A stretch of 64,000 nucleotides of DNA, taken from positions 620,001 to 684,000 of the forward strand of contig JAKVOM010000001.1 in the NCBI GenBank assembly GCA_022482815.1, given 5' to 3'. Source of the DNA: Acidaminococcus sp. GTDB taxonomy: Bacteria; Bacillota; Negativicutes; Acidaminococcales; Acidaminococcaceae. Below the pieces are notes generated by a model. The model did no database searches and had not been told where the DNA came from. It worked only from the letters and a program-made list of their open reading frames with translations. This document shows, piece after piece, positions 41,413 to 50,911 of this stretch; positions within the stretch are counted from its first letter, which is position 1, and every line of letters starts with the position of its first letter. The translations under genes were made by a program, and so were the position numbers.

Positions 41413-43233
41413 ATGAATCAGCATATTTCCTCTATTACCGAATCTTATCATTCTCGTATTGCGCCACTTCTTACGGTTCTTGTCACGTTCTGCTGTGAAT
41501 TAGCTTTTCTCTACATCCTCTGTTTTTACCTAATGGGAGCCGTCGCTTTCACTCATAAAAGAATCCTTGAAATTGCCGTGTTATGGTGTGGTTTTAGTTT
41601 TCTCCTGGGTAATCCAAAGAAATTTTCCCTAATCGGCGGAATCCTGCTCCTCATTTACACACTGCCGCTCCTTGTACTGAAACAAAATCCGGCTTCCTAC
41701 ATTCCCTCAAACAGAATCCTGGGCACAGCTGCTTCAGCCTTCTACTTGTGGGGATGTACGCTGCTTCTGCAGACTGCTGCCCTTACCTTCAATCGTCTTT
41801 CAAAAGTACTCAGCAAAGCTCTTTCCCTGCTCGCCGGTGCTGTCTTTGCATTTGCGTTAGTGCTGCCGCTTCCGGAACTTTTTTATCTCATCGTCAGCCG
41901 CGGTAAAAGACTTTCGGCGGATATCATACTGACCTTGTTTCAAACTAATGCAGAAGAGGCTGCAGCCTATCTTGCCAGTCAGCCGCTTTGGCTGTGGGGA
42001 ACTGCTTTACTCATTACTATTGTACTGACAGTCTTTGCCTTCAAGTTATTTATCTGGCAGGAGCGTCACCTGCATCCGCTGGAAACGACGCGGCAAAAAG
42101 CAGCCTTCCTGCTTCTGTGTGGTCTCACACTTCCCCTGAATTCTCAATTGAGACATGATTCATTTATTGTTCAATGTAAGGAAACCCGCCAAGTTCTGGC
42201 AGATTACAAACACTATGGTAAGGCAAAAGCAAAAAGGATGAAACGCCTTGAAGAGATGAGCGAGCTGTCTATACGTTCCAATGCCCGCGGCCTCTATGTA
42301 CTCGTCATCGGCGAATCGGCCACCCGCGACCATATGCATGCTTATGGATATGAAAGAGAAACTACACCTTTTCTGGACACGCTGAAAAAACAACAGAAAG
42401 CTATCTTGTATGACAATGTTTATTCTAACCATACCCACACGGTTCCTTCATTAACGTATGCCTTGAGCGAAAAAAACCAGTATAACGATGTGCCGCTTGC
42501 CAAAGCCTGTTCCATCTTAGAAACAGCAAAGGCAGCCGGTTACGAGACATACTGGATCAGTAATCAGAGAAAATACAGTGCCTGGGATACACCTACTGCC
42601 GAAATAGCATCCACGGCAGACCACCAGATTTGGATCAATGGTCATGCGGGAGAAGGCATGGAGTCTTCCTTTTATGACAAAGAACTGTTGAAATATTTGC
42701 CAAAAACAAGCGAAACCAAGCCCGTCCTCGTTATTTTTCACATTATGGGAAGCCATGCTACCTATCAAAATCGTTATCCTGAAGCGTTTGCTCACTTCAA
42801 AGGCAAGGACAAGCTTGTCGATGAGTACGATAATTCCATCCGCTATACCGACAGTTTTTTATGCGACCTTTACAAAGCCATCAGCTCCCGTAAAGAGTTT
42901 CAGGCTTTCATCTATATGCCGGATCATGGAGAAGATCCGGATGAAAAAAAGAGTCACGAAGCTTCCAAATTCACCCCGGAAATGAGCCATATTCCCCTCG
43001 TAGTCAGTTTATCTCCGAATTTTCTTTCCCACCGAAGTACAGAAGCAGAGATACTCAAGGAACATCGTCATGCCTGCTGGACAAATGATTTACTCTATAA
43101 CCTCATGCTCTCTCTGCTGGGTATAGAAAACGCGCCTTGTGTAGAAGACCACCTTGATTTGGCACAGCCAGCCTATAGTTTGGACAAGGACCAGGTTCTG
43201 CTGCTGCATGGAAAAAGACAGCTTAGCAGATAA
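41413..43233 (+). CDS. Phosphoethanolamine transferase (EptA/CptA-like sulfatase fold)
   Basis: A 606-residue inner-membrane enzyme. Five N-terminal helices (about 15-215) are followed by a periplasmic alkaline-phosphatase-fold domain with VLVIGESATRDHMHAYGYERETTPFLD, the probable nucleophile Thr in NHTHTVPSL, and the metal site YMPDHGEDPDEKKSHE. The family transfers phosphoethanolamine from phosphatidylethanolamine to lipid A or core sugars and can lower cationic-peptide sensitivity. The acceptor here is unknown. GGAGG precedes the ATG by 7 bases. It stands alone in an AT-rich setting that may reflect transfer. Confidence 0.9.
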   Translation: MNQHISSITESYHSRIAPLLTVLVTFCCELAFLYILCFYLMGAVAFTHKRILEIAVLWCGFSFLLGNPKKFSLIGGILLLIYTLPLLVLKQNPASYIPSNRILGTAASAFYLWGCTLLLQTAALTFNRLSKVLSKALSLLAGAVFAFALVLPLPELFYLIVSRGKRLSADIILTLFQTNAEEAAAYLASQPLWLWGTALLITIVLTVFAFKLFIWQERHLHPLETTRQKAAFLLLCGLTLPLNSQLRHDSFIVQCKETRQVLADYKHYGKAKAKRMKRLEEMSELSIRSNARGLYVLVIGESATRDHMHAYGYERETTPFLDTLKKQQKAILYDNVYSNHTHTVPSLTYALSEKNQYNDVPLAKACSILETAKAAGYETYWISNQRKYSAWDTPTAEIASTADHQIWINGHAGEGMESSFYDKELLKYLPKTSETKPVLVIFHIMGSHATYQNRYPEAFAHFKGKDKLVDEYDNSIRYTDSFLCDLYKAISSRKEFQAFIYMPDHGEDPDEKKSHEASKFTPEMSHIPLVVSLSPNFLSHRSTEAEILKEHRHACWTNDLLYNLMLSLLGIENAPCVEDHLDLAQPAYSLDKDQVLLLHGKRQLSR

Positions 43234-43289
43234 AAAGAAAATGAAACATCAATACTGATAGCCGCAGTCACATACGATTGCGCAGGCTG

Positions 43290-43526
43290 AAAAAACAGGA
43301 CTGTAAAAAATCAAAAGGCGCTTTTGGCTTTTGGCATATGGCATTTAGCCTCGTCTGCAGCAGTGTGGCAGGACTTTTGATTCAAATAAAATGTGATATA
43401 AAACCTAAAATTTAGCAGATACCCTAAATTTTAGGTTTTATTTTTCTTCTACGGGCGAACTGCGGAAAGGCGTGAAAAAAAGGGCTGTGAAGTAATGCAC
43501 ACGCATTATTCCACAGCCTTTTTTTA
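43290..43526 (+). repeat. Composite intergenic repeat, copy G
   Basis: GGACTGTAAAAAATC, AAGGCGCTTTTGGCTTTTGG, central hairpin AAACCTAAAATTTAGC with AAATTTTAGGTTT, TTCTACGGGCG, and the terminal hairpin AGGGCTGTGAAGTAATGC / GCATTATTCCACAGCCT with T7. It lies between the convergent transferase gene and thiM. Confidence 0.9.
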
Positions 43527-43532
43527 CCTTGC

Positions 43533-44402
43533 TTACTTTTCCAGGAAAGTCACTTTCATGCCTTCTTGAATGTCCGTATCAGTCAGGGTACTAAGCGCAT
43601 CCATAAGAGCAGTATGGAACGTACCCATAGCCCAGGACTGCTGCGGCGGCAGGCCGGGCCGATAAGCAATTTTAGCGGCTTTTTCCCCGGCAAGTCCCAT
43701 GATAACAGCAGCAAGAGCAGCCGCTTCCCAAGGTTTTGCCGCCGCCAGATACACACCCGTGAGCGCACCCAGCATGCAGCCGGTTCCCGTGAGGCGGGAA
43801 AGCACCGGCGTGCCGTTATGGACAAATACAATTTTTTCGGAACCGACGATGCAGTCGACTTTTCCGGTCATCAGAATCGTGGTCTGCCACTTTTCTGCAA
43901 AAGGAAGCAGTGTTTTTGCGGCACGTGCCAGATCTTCTTCCCCGATGCGGTCCTCCGCGCCCACGTCCACGCCGACACCGTGGGATGTTTTGCCGCAGAG
44001 CGCGCGAATCTCCGAAGCGTTGCCCTTGACGATACAGGGACAAAAATCCTGAATGAAATGCTGGGAAAAATGCAGCCGCAGCGTGCTGAAAGCAGCCCCC
44101 GTTGCATCAAGGAGCAGGGGAATACCTGCTTCAGAAGCCGCCCGTCCGCCGCGCTCCATTGCGGTAAGCCGTTCGGCAGTCAGATTGCCCAGATTGACGG
44201 TGAGCACGCGGGCCTTTTTAACGGCTTCCTCCACTTCATCCGGATGGGGAGCCATATTGGGGCTGGCTCCTACGGCAAGTACCAGATTCGCACTGTCGTT
44301 GATTGTAATAGGGTGCGTCAGACAGTGGATGAGCGGGTGCGTCTTGTAGATGACAGCACGGATTTCGGCAAACCTTGCTGCCAGGTTTGTATCTGTAGTC
44401 AT
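43533..44402 (-). CDS. thiM: Hydroxyethylthiazole kinase ThiM
   Basis: Phosphorylates 4-methyl-5-(2-hydroxyethyl)thiazole in thiamine salvage. The 289-residue ribokinase-fold protein has GASPNMAPHPDEVEE near the start, KGNASEIRAL, and the catalytic region RLTGTGCMLGALTGVYLAA with the conserved Gly-Thr-Gly-Cys anion hole. It is 15 bases downstream of thiW, so import and phosphorylation of thiazole are coupled; a riboswitch-like leader precedes both. Confidence 0.95.
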   Translation of the reverse strand: MTTDTNLAARFAEIRAVIYKTHPLIHCLTHPITINDSANLVLAVGASPNMAPHPDEVEEAVKKARVLTVNLGNLTAERLTAMERGGRAASEAGIPLLLDATGAAFSTLRLHFSQHFIQDFCPCIVKGNASEIRALCGKTSHGVGVDVGAEDRIGEEDLARAAKTLLPFAEKWQTTILMTGKVDCIVGSEKIVFVHNGTPVLSRLTGTGCMLGALTGVYLAAAKPWEAAALAAVIMGLAGEKAAKIAYRPGLPPQQSWAMGTFHTALMDALSTLTDTDIQEGMKVTFLEK

Positions 44403-44417
44403 GAATAATTCCCTTCT

Positions 44418-44999
44418 TCAGGCAACAGGTACAGCCGGATGAGAAGTGTGATTTTTCTTATCCGGATCAGCAAAGAGCTGAATCCCCAGTTTTTTCTGGA
44501 ACTGCCAGAGCACGCCGTTCTTACGAAGTGCCGTCAGCAGAACGAAGGCAATGGAGCCGCCGATCAACGTGCCGGCGATAAAGGACGGTACATAGAACAT
44601 CCAGGTCAGTCCGGTACGGCCATAGAGGAACGTCATGACAGGGTAGGAGACAATAGCGCCGATGATGCCGGTGCCAATGATTTCTCCGAGCACGGCAGCC
44701 CAGATTTTACCGCCGGAAGCCCGGTAGAAAATTCCCGAAAGAGCCGCCCCGAAAACGGCTCCTGTCAGAGCCAGCGGAGGGATTCCCATAATGGTCATCC
44801 GGATAATTCCGATCAGAGTTGCACACACGAAGGAATACCAGGGTCCCATCAACACAGAACACGTGATGTTAATCAAGTGTGCCATGGGACACATACCCTC
44901 GACACGCAGAATCGGCGAAATGACGACACCAAGGCCGATCATCATGGCCATGACGACGAGGCGGTACAGTTTTGCATTTTCGTTTGTTGTTTGACTCAT
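44418..44999 (-). CDS. thiW: Thiazole transporter component ThiW
   Basis: A 193-residue membrane protein with about five to six helices, an ECF-type S component thought to import hydroxyethylthiazole. MAMMIGLGVVISPILRVEGMCPMAHLINI... GPWYSFVCATLIGIIRMTIMGIPPLALTG is characteristic. The ATG at 44999 follows AGGAGTGG by 7 bases; that site is the 3' arm of a hairpin (45007-45043). First gene of thiW-thiM. Confidence 0.93.
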   Translation of the reverse strand: MSQTTNENAKLYRLVVMAMMIGLGVVISPILRVEGMCPMAHLINITCSVLMGPWYSFVCATLIGIIRMTIMGIPPLALTGAVFGAALSGIFYRASGGKIWAAVLGEIIGTGIIGAIVSYPVMTFLYGRTGLTWMFYVPSFIAGTLIGGSIAFVLLTALRKNGVLWQFQKKLGIQLFADPDKKNHTSHPAVPVA

Positions 45000-45006
45000 C
45001 AAAAAA

Positions 45007-45198
45007 CCACTCCTTGTCAAATGTCAGATTCGGCAAGAAGTGGAATGCGGCGGAAAATAAATGCATGGCGACCCCTTCCGAACCCGGAAATTGGCGGTCG
45101 GTACTTACTGGTACCCTCTCAACCCGGAACACGGGCTCCCTCGCTATGCATTACGATTCAGGGCGCTCCCCCTCAATCTATTCAATTGATTTGCACTA
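45007..45198 (-). promoter_or_regulatory. Riboswitch-like leader of thiW-thiM
   Basis: The leader starts near 45198. From 45147 to 45061 GCATAGCGA pairs with TCGCCATGC, enclosing hairpins CCCG/CGGG, GGTAC/GTACC and TTTCCG/CGGAAG. The words GGGAGC and TTGAGAGGG resemble the THI (TPP) box GGGAGC... CTGAGAGG, but the CTGATCTGG... CCAGCG part of TPP riboswitches is absent. Downstream, CCACTTCTTG (45034-45043) pairs with CAAGGAGTGG (45007-45016), sealing the ribosome site of thiW. This is the layout of a translational riboswitch; the ligand class is uncertain. Confidence 0.6.
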
Positions 45199-45204
45199 TT
45201 ATTA

Positions 45205-45232
45205 AGTATACGCCATTCAAAAAGGATGTCAA
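45205..45232 (-). promoter_or_regulatory. thiW promoter
   Basis: TTGACA (complement at 45227-45232), 16-base spacer, TATACT (complement at 45205-45210). Confidence 0.8.
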
Positions 45233-45414
45233 ATAGTGAAAAGCATTTTGGATGTTTCGTCTGAATTCAAGACACTGCTTTTATGCATTCAATGACTTTC
45301 TCTCTTTCCCATGCAAAATTTATAAATTTTTTTCAATAAATATTTTCTCTTGTACCGTAAACAGCTATAATTTTATAAAAGAATTCCTGTCTACAGGGGA
45401 AGGAGTATTGAATC

Positions 45415-47466
45415 ATGATTTCATCAAAACGAGGCGTTTTGCCGGTACTTCTGGCAGTGCTCGCTTTGTCACCGCTGGGACCCCGGTTTGCCGAAGCGGA
45501 AAAAGCATCGGGCGATGAGACGCTGACCCATGCCCAAAAAGCCGTCGTCCATCAGGAAACCGCACCGGCGCTTATCGGAAAAACGGCCGGCAAAGAAAAT
45601 CCAAAGATTGATGCCCATAGTGCCGTTGCCAATACAGATCTCATGCCGGTAGCTGCCGGAGTAACCATCATTACAAAAGAAGAAATTGCGGATAATCATT
45701 ACGAGAGCGTTGGGGAAGCCCTGAAATACGCACCCGGTGTCACGGTGACAGGCGGTACGGTCAATACGTCACAGCGCATCGTACGTATCGATGGTGACGA
45801 ACGAGTAGCTGTCTTCATCGACGGACGCCGCATGAACCTGGAAAGCGGCCTCACAAATGGCCGCAGCACTTTTGATCTCGATATGACAATTCCTGTCATG
45901 GCCATCGAAAGGATTGAAATTGTTCACGGTGCGGCAGATGGTTCTTTCCTTAACTACGACACCCCGGGCGGGGCTATCAATATCGTAACGAAAAAAGGCA
46001 GCGGCCACAACTTTGAATTTGAAGGAGCCCGCGGTCCGTACAAAGCCTGGCGCTGGGAGGCTCTGCTGGAAGGCAGCGCCGAAGGCTGGAGCTGGCTGGG
46101 CGCCGGCGGCCGCTATAACCTGGACGCCCTGCATTATAAAGATGCTTCCGGAGACAAGGACACAATGCCGGATTCCGCTCACAATCGCCGCGAAATGTTC
46201 TATCGCTTCGACCGCCAGTTCACAGACAGTACTTCCATGACCTTCACTTACGCCCATTTCAGTAATACCCGCGGTCTTTGGCTGGGCCGCTCCTATTGGG
46301 ATAACAACGATGAAGATTATGAATCCGAGAAGATGTCAAATAATCTTGCCCTGACCTATAACTATAAAGAAAACAAGTCACAGCCCGGTTATGTGTCCCT
46401 TTATCATTACTATAACCAGGGAGATACCTATTATCCTGCCGGTACGGATGAACAGGATGAACTTCCAAGCTACAGCCGCTGGAAAGCCCGCACAGATGGT
46501 ATCGACTGGCGCGACGGCTGGCAGATCAACAAACACTTTACCCTCACGGCAGGGGCCACGTGGCGCCACACTTCACTTGATACGGAACAAAATGTACTTA
46601 ATGAGTATAATTTTGCCAAGAATTATAATGAAGGCGTCAGCAACGTATCGGCCTTTGTGACGATGAAGGACCAATATGGGAAATTGACCCTGCAGAGCAC
46701 ATCCATGCTGAACCACAATACAAAATTTGACAACGAGTATGTATTTGCCGATTCTGCCGAGTACCGCCCTGATGATAAACTGACGTTATACGGATCTGTT
46801 CAGCGCATCTATTCCGTACCAACGCTGGATGAACTTTATTACAATAATTACAATCGGGATTCCGACAGAGCCTGGAAAATCAAGGGCAATCCGGATCTTG
46901 ATCCGGAAGAAGGGTACAAATGGAACGGCGGCATCCGTTACAAGGCCAGTGAGAAGACCACCCTTGGGGCCAATGCTTTCGTTTCCCATATCAACAATCC
47001 TATTGTCTGGTACCGCGACAATGGTGTATGGACACCGAAAAACCTGGAAAGTCAGAATAAAGATGGTCTGCAGCTGACCATAGACCATCAATTCAGTCCG
47101 AAATATGGTCTTTCTGCTTCCTATGCCTGGACGAGAACAGATACAACGTATGGCAGCGGAATCGATCCGGCATACACCGATGAGGTAGCTCCTCATACCT
47201 TCAAGACAGCACTGACTTACAAGGACAGCCGCTGGGCCAACAGCATCCTCTTTACGGCAGAGTGGGGCCGCGACAAAGGCTGGTACACCGGCAATGTCTA
47301 TACGCTGGATGCCAACGCCAATTACAAGTTCAATGACCACTGGAGTGCTTATCTGAAACTGCGCAACCTGCTCAATGAATCGTATGAAGATGTAGGATCA
47401 ACAACATTGGGAGACTGCCCGGCTTACGGACGTACTGCACTGATGGGATTCATTTACAAGTTCTAA
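45415..47466 (+). CDS. TonB-dependent outer-membrane receptor
   Basis: A 683-residue outer-membrane receptor. The signal peptide ends near AEAEKAS (about 30). The plug domain at about 65-180 has VTIITKEEIADNHYESVGEALKYAPGV and RIDGDERVAVFIDGRRMN, followed by the barrel and a C terminus ending in a terminal Phe (MGFIYKF). Receptors of this shape import iron-siderophores, cobalamin or other scarce ligands; the substrate is not evident and no exbBD, tonB or binding protein is adjacent. It proves an outer membrane. GGGAAGGAG precedes the ATG. Confidence 0.92.
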   Translation: MISSKRGVLPVLLAVLALSPLGPRFAEAEKASGDETLTHAQKAVVHQETAPALIGKTAGKENPKIDAHSAVANTDLMPVAAGVTIITKEEIADNHYESVGEALKYAPGVTVTGGTVNTSQRIVRIDGDERVAVFIDGRRMNLESGLTNGRSTFDLDMTIPVMAIERIEIVHGAADGSFLNYDTPGGAINIVTKKGSGHNFEFEGARGPYKAWRWEALLEGSAEGWSWLGAGGRYNLDALHYKDASGDKDTMPDSAHNRREMFYRFDRQFTDSTSMTFTYAHFSNTRGLWLGRSYWDNNDEDYESEKMSNNLALTYNYKENKSQPGYVSLYHYYNQGDTYYPAGTDEQDELPSYSRWKARTDGIDWRDGWQINKHFTLTAGATWRHTSLDTEQNVLNEYNFAKNYNEGVSNVSAFVTMKDQYGKLTLQSTSMLNHNTKFDNEYVFADSAEYRPDDKLTLYGSVQRIYSVPTLDELYYNNYNRDSDRAWKIKGNPDLDPEEGYKWNGGIRYKASEKTTLGANAFVSHINNPIVWYRDNGVWTPKNLESQNKDGLQLTIDHQFSPKYGLSASYAWTRTDTTYGSGIDPAYTDEVAPHTFKTALTYKDSRWANSILFTAEWGRDKGWYTGNVYTLDANANYKFNDHWSAYLKLRNLLNESYEDVGSTTLGDCPAYGRTALMGFIYKF

Positions 47467-47709
47467 AAAATAAAAAGGCGCCTTTGGCTTTTGGCCTATG
47501 GCATATAGCCTCGTCTGCAGCAGTATGGTAAGGCTTTTAATTCAAATAAAATAATAAAACCTGAAATTTAGCAGTTAACATAAATCTCAGGTTTTATTTT
47601 TACGAGTTCAAAGAAAAATACCTTGGTCATTTTTCTTCCACGGGCAGGCTGCGGACGGCGAAAAAAGGACTATGAAACAATAGATAATCCTTGTTTCATA
47701 GTCCTTTTA
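47467..47709 (+). repeat. Composite intergenic repeat, copy H
   Basis: AAAGGCGCCTTTGGCTTTTGG, central hairpin AAACCTGAAATTTAGC with TAAATCTCAGGTTT, AAAGAAAAATACCTTGGTC, TTCCACGGGCAGG, and the terminal hairpin AGGACTATGAAACAA / TTGTTTCATAGTCCT. It begins at the TonB-receptor stop and ends 11 bases before the stop of the convergent AEC gene. Confidence 0.9.
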
Positions 47710-47719
47710 ATTGGTACTT

Positions 47720-48634
47720 TTATAAAATGGCGATCCAAAGCGGAATTGCCAGCATAGATAAAAGTGTACTCAGTACCACGCATTGGGTTCCAAGTACAAC
47801 GTCACCTCCATAAATAGCGGGAAAAATCGAAGTGGTAGCCCCGACCGGCATACCGATCATCAGTACACTGACGCCAAGAGCAGTACCATTCAGTCCCAGA
47901 AAACGTCCTAAAAGGAGAGTCAATCCGGGCAGCAGAACTAAACGAACAAAGCAAAGGTAGAGAGAATGCCGATTCACAATGGTGAGAATATTGACGTCAG
48001 CCAGAATCGTTCCCACGACAAACATGGCCAGCGCCGAATTACAGGAAGCCATTACCATTACACCGCGGCGCAGCATCATGGGAATCGGAATATGAAAAAT
48101 CATGGCGACCAGACTGAGAAACACAGCAATAAGGGCAGGATGCGTGATGACTTTGATGATCAGTTTTTTCCGGCTGGTTCCGGCAGCCGCAAGGAAATAA
48201 CTATTGCCGAAAGACCACATAAAAATACGAACCGGAATCAAAAAAATAGCAGAATATAATACACCCTGACTGTGGTAAATACCCTCTGCAATGGGAGTTC
48301 CCAAAAAACCGCTGTTAGGAACTAAAGTTCCATATTTCATAACCTTAGCTTGTTCTTCTCCGTAAGAACGATAAAGGAACTGGTTTAGTACCAGAGACAA
48401 AACTTCTATCAGGGAACCGGATAAAAGGAGTAAAGATCCGATACGCAGAAAATTTTCCGGCATGGATACAAAGCAGGATTTAAAAATGGTGCAGGGAAGA
48501 ATCACATAGATAATCAGATTGGACAAGCATCTTTTTCCTTCCTCTGAAATAAGTCCGATCCGTTTCAGCAGAGCTCCGATGAGCATCAGTAGAAAAAGGG
48601 TTCCCTGCAGACTGAAAATATCGGCCAGATCCAT
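47720..48634 (-). CDS. AEC-family transporter
   Basis: A 304-residue protein with about ten helices of the auxin-efflux-carrier family, bacterial members of which move malate, malonate or related acids. Signatures: LLMLIGALLKRIGLISEEGKRCLSNLIIYVILPCTI near the N terminus, GFLGTPIAEGIY, and MPVGATTSIFPAIYGGD. Substrate unknown. Monocistronic, with a weak ribosome site (AAAGGATG). Confidence 0.9.
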   Translation of the reverse strand: MDLADIFSLQGTLFLLMLIGALLKRIGLISEEGKRCLSNLIIYVILPCTIFKSCFVSMPENFLRIGSLLLLSGSLIEVLSLVLNQFLYRSYGEEQAKVMKYGTLVPNSGFLGTPIAEGIYHSQGVLYSAIFLIPVRIFMWSFGNSYFLAAAGTSRKKLIIKVITHPALIAVFLSLVAMIFHIPIPMMLRRGVMVMASCNSALAMFVVGTILADVNILTIVNRHSLYLCFVRLVLLPGLTLLLGRFLGLNGTALGVSVLMIGMPVGATTSIFPAIYGGDVVLGTQCVVLSTLLSMLAIPLWIAIL

Positions 48635-48732
48635 ATACTCACATCCTTTCTTTGTATCAGATAATTAATAAAAATGAAAATGGTAACTTTAGAGCTGCTT
48701 TTACCCGAAAATGACGAATAAAGATAAAGAAC

Positions 48733-48762
48733 AAGGGCTGCCGCACGATTGCGATAGCCCTT
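48733..48762 (-). terminator. Terminator of xpt-pbuX
   Basis: AAGGGCT / AGCCCTT stem 9 bases beyond the pbuX stop, followed on the minus strand by GTTCTTTAT. Confidence 0.55.
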
Positions 48763-48770
48763 ACTTATAA

Positions 48771-50084
48771 TCAGAGACGTTTCATTTCCAGTTCGTTCGG
48801 GAAAATCAAATTCAGCAAAAAAGCAGCCACAAATACGACAGCCACACAGTTTTCTGCAAAAACGGAACGAATGATTTCCGGAAACATCTTAAAAATAGCC
48901 GGTGTCTGGGTAAACCCGATGCCGATGGAAAGGGACAATGCCGCAATACTCATATTTCTCTGCGTAAATCCGCAGTTGCTCAGCATCCGGACCCCACTAA
49001 TCACAATGGAACCAAACATCATCAATGTACAGCCGCCAAGGACCGCATCCGGCAAGGAAGCCAGGATAACACCAAAGGCAGGGAACAGTCCGGCCAGGAT
49101 CATCAGGCAGGCCCCGCTGGCAATCGCTTTGCGGTTGACAACATGGGTCATCGCCACAAGACCTACATTCTGGCTGAAAGACGTAATCGGCAGACAGCCA
49201 AATAAGCTCGAAAGGGAACTGATAAAACCATCTACACCGATGGAACCCCGGATTTCCTGATCCTTGGCGCCACGGTTAAGGCCCATCACAGCCAGAGCCG
49301 ACGTGTCTCCCAGAGTTTCCGTAGCTGAAACAAGGAAAATCAGGAATACAGAAAAAATAGCATCTGGTCGGAACTCCATAGCATAAGGCATGGGATGCGG
49401 CAGGGAAAAAAGACCTGCTGTAAGGAGTTTACTAAGATCGACCATTCCAAAAAAGAAAGCCGCGATATAACCGACAACGAGACCGAAAAGCACCGAAAGC
49501 TGCTTATAAAAGCTTTTAGCTTTGATATTAAAAATCAGGCAGGCCACCAGGGTAATACTGCCGACTGTCAGATACTTCCAGTCACCGAAATTCGGATTGC
49601 CGTAGCCGCCGCCAAAGGAATTAGCTCCAATCCCCAGAAGTGAAAACCCGATAGCTGTCACGACGCTGGCTGAAACAATGGGAGGCACAAACCGGCGCCA
49701 ATACTTGGCACCCAGACCAATCAATCCTTCCAGAATACCGCCGACAAGAGCAGCTCCCAAAATCGCTCCGTATCCATACTTAGCTCCTATGACACAGAAT
49801 GTAGATACGAAGGTAAAACTGATGCCCATGATGATAGGCAGTCCGGAACCTAAAGGTCCGATGGGAAATAACTGAAACAGAGAGCCTATTCCGGCAATGA
49901 TCATAGCTGTCTGGACGAGTGCCCCTGTTTCTTCCGTCGAAAGATGAACGGCTCCCGTCACAATCAGAATGGGAGCAATATTGGCGACGAACATAGCAAG
50001 TACGTGCTGCAGTCCGAAAGGAATCGCTTTTTTAAGGGAAATTTTCCCATCAAGCTCATAAATCGGATCTTTTTCTGTTTCCAT
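48771..50084 (-). CDS. pbuX: Xanthine/uracil permease (NCS2 family)
   Basis: A 437-residue nucleobase:cation symporter with about 14 helices. GLQHVLAMFVANIAPILIVTGA, the conserved SATETLGDTSALAVMGL (helix 8) and FGCLPITSFSQNVGLVAMTHVVNR (helix 10, with the family's NxG) identify the NCS2 xanthine/uric acid branch. It follows xpt by 9 bases: PbuX imports xanthine and Xpt traps it as XMP. Confidence 0.92.
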   Translation of the reverse strand: METEKDPIYELDGKISLKKAIPFGLQHVLAMFVANIAPILIVTGAVHLSTEETGALVQTAMIIAGIGSLFQLFPIGPLGSGLPIIMGISFTFVSTFCVIGAKYGYGAILGAALVGGILEGLIGLGAKYWRRFVPPIVSASVVTAIGFSLLGIGANSFGGGYGNPNFGDWKYLTVGSITLVACLIFNIKAKSFYKQLSVLFGLVVGYIAAFFFGMVDLSKLLTAGLFSLPHPMPYAMEFRPDAIFSVFLIFLVSATETLGDTSALAVMGLNRGAKDQEIRGSIGVDGFISSLSSLFGCLPITSFSQNVGLVAMTHVVNRKAIASGACLMILAGLFPAFGVILASLPDAVLGGCTLMMFGSIVISGVRMLSNCGFTQRNMSIAALSLSIGIGFTQTPAIFKMFPEIIRSVFAENCVAVVFVAAFLLNLIFPNELEMKRL

Positions 50085-50093
50085 TGCAGCACC

Positions 50094-50678
50094 TCAGCGG
50101 AATACAATCGTACCGGTTGCGGCATCCATCTTATCAATGATAGCAAGGCTCTTTAAATTAACGCCCTGGGCACGCAGTTCATCACCGCCGCCCTGGAATC
50201 CTTTTTCGATACAGATTCCGACGCCTTCCACTGTGCCGCCGGCCTGATTGACAAGATCAATCAATCCTTTGACTGCACAGCCATTGGCCAGAAAATCATC
50301 AATAATGAGGATATGATCTCCGCCATTCAGGTACTTTTTGGAAACAATGACATGATTGACTTTATTATGCGTAAAAGACTTAATTTCCGTTGAGTATACT
50401 TCTGCATCCATGTTGCTGCCGGCAGATTTTTTGGCAAATACTACAGGCACTCTCATATGCACAGCTGTCAGACAGGCCACGCCAATACCGGATGCTTCGA
50501 TGGTCAGGATTTTATTGATAGGACGATCGGCAAAAAGCTGCTTAAAAATCTTACCGAGTTCACTGATAAACGGAACATCAATCTGATGGTTCAAGAAACT
50601 GTCCACTTTGAGGACATCCCCGCTTTTGATGATACCATCCGCTAAAATTTTCTTTTGCAGCAAATTCAATTCAGCCAT
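50094..50678 (-). CDS. xpt: Xanthine phosphoribosyltransferase
   Basis: A 194-residue type I PRTase converting xanthine and PRPP to XMP. The PRPP loop is HILIIDDFLANGCAVKGLIDLV; FLNHQIDVPFISELGKIF and VVFAKKSAGSNM are family features. First gene of xpt-pbuX. An extended -10 (TGATATAAT; TATAAT complement at 50735-50740) lies about 57 bases upstream. Unlike Bacillus, the leader is too short for a purine riboswitch. Confidence 0.94.
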   Translation of the reverse strand: MAELNLLQKKILADGIIKSGDVLKVDSFLNHQIDVPFISELGKIFKQLFADRPINKILTIEASGIGVACLTAVHMRVPVVFAKKSAGSNMDAEVYSTEIKSFTHNKVNHVIVSKKYLNGGDHILIIDDFLANGCAVKGLIDLVNQAGGTVEGVGICIEKGFQGGGDELRAQGVNLKSLAIIDKMDAATGTIVFR

Positions 50679-50911
50679 TGTATACCCCTTTCTTTGGCAG
50701 AAATCACGATGTTCAATTCTAATGAATAGATGGTATTATATCATAAAAAGAGCCTGATGACTGTGTTTTAAAGAAGAAAAGAGAAAAAGGCCATTCTTCG
50801 TTCAATAAATCAATGTATAAGTACAGATTACTCATGATTTTTCTCTGTTTCTTTCCTATTTCAAATCCTTGTAATATGATATAAAAAACAATAAGAAAAG
50901 GAGAAATTCAT

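Noticed and set aside
45061-45147. Canonical TPP riboswitch
   Set aside because: Only the GGGAGC and TGAGAGG words are present; the CTGATCTGG...CCAGCG half was not found, so it is described only as riboswitch-like.
50679-50740. Purine riboswitch upstream of xpt
   Set aside because: The leader is only about 50 bases and has none of the conserved three-way-junction sequences.
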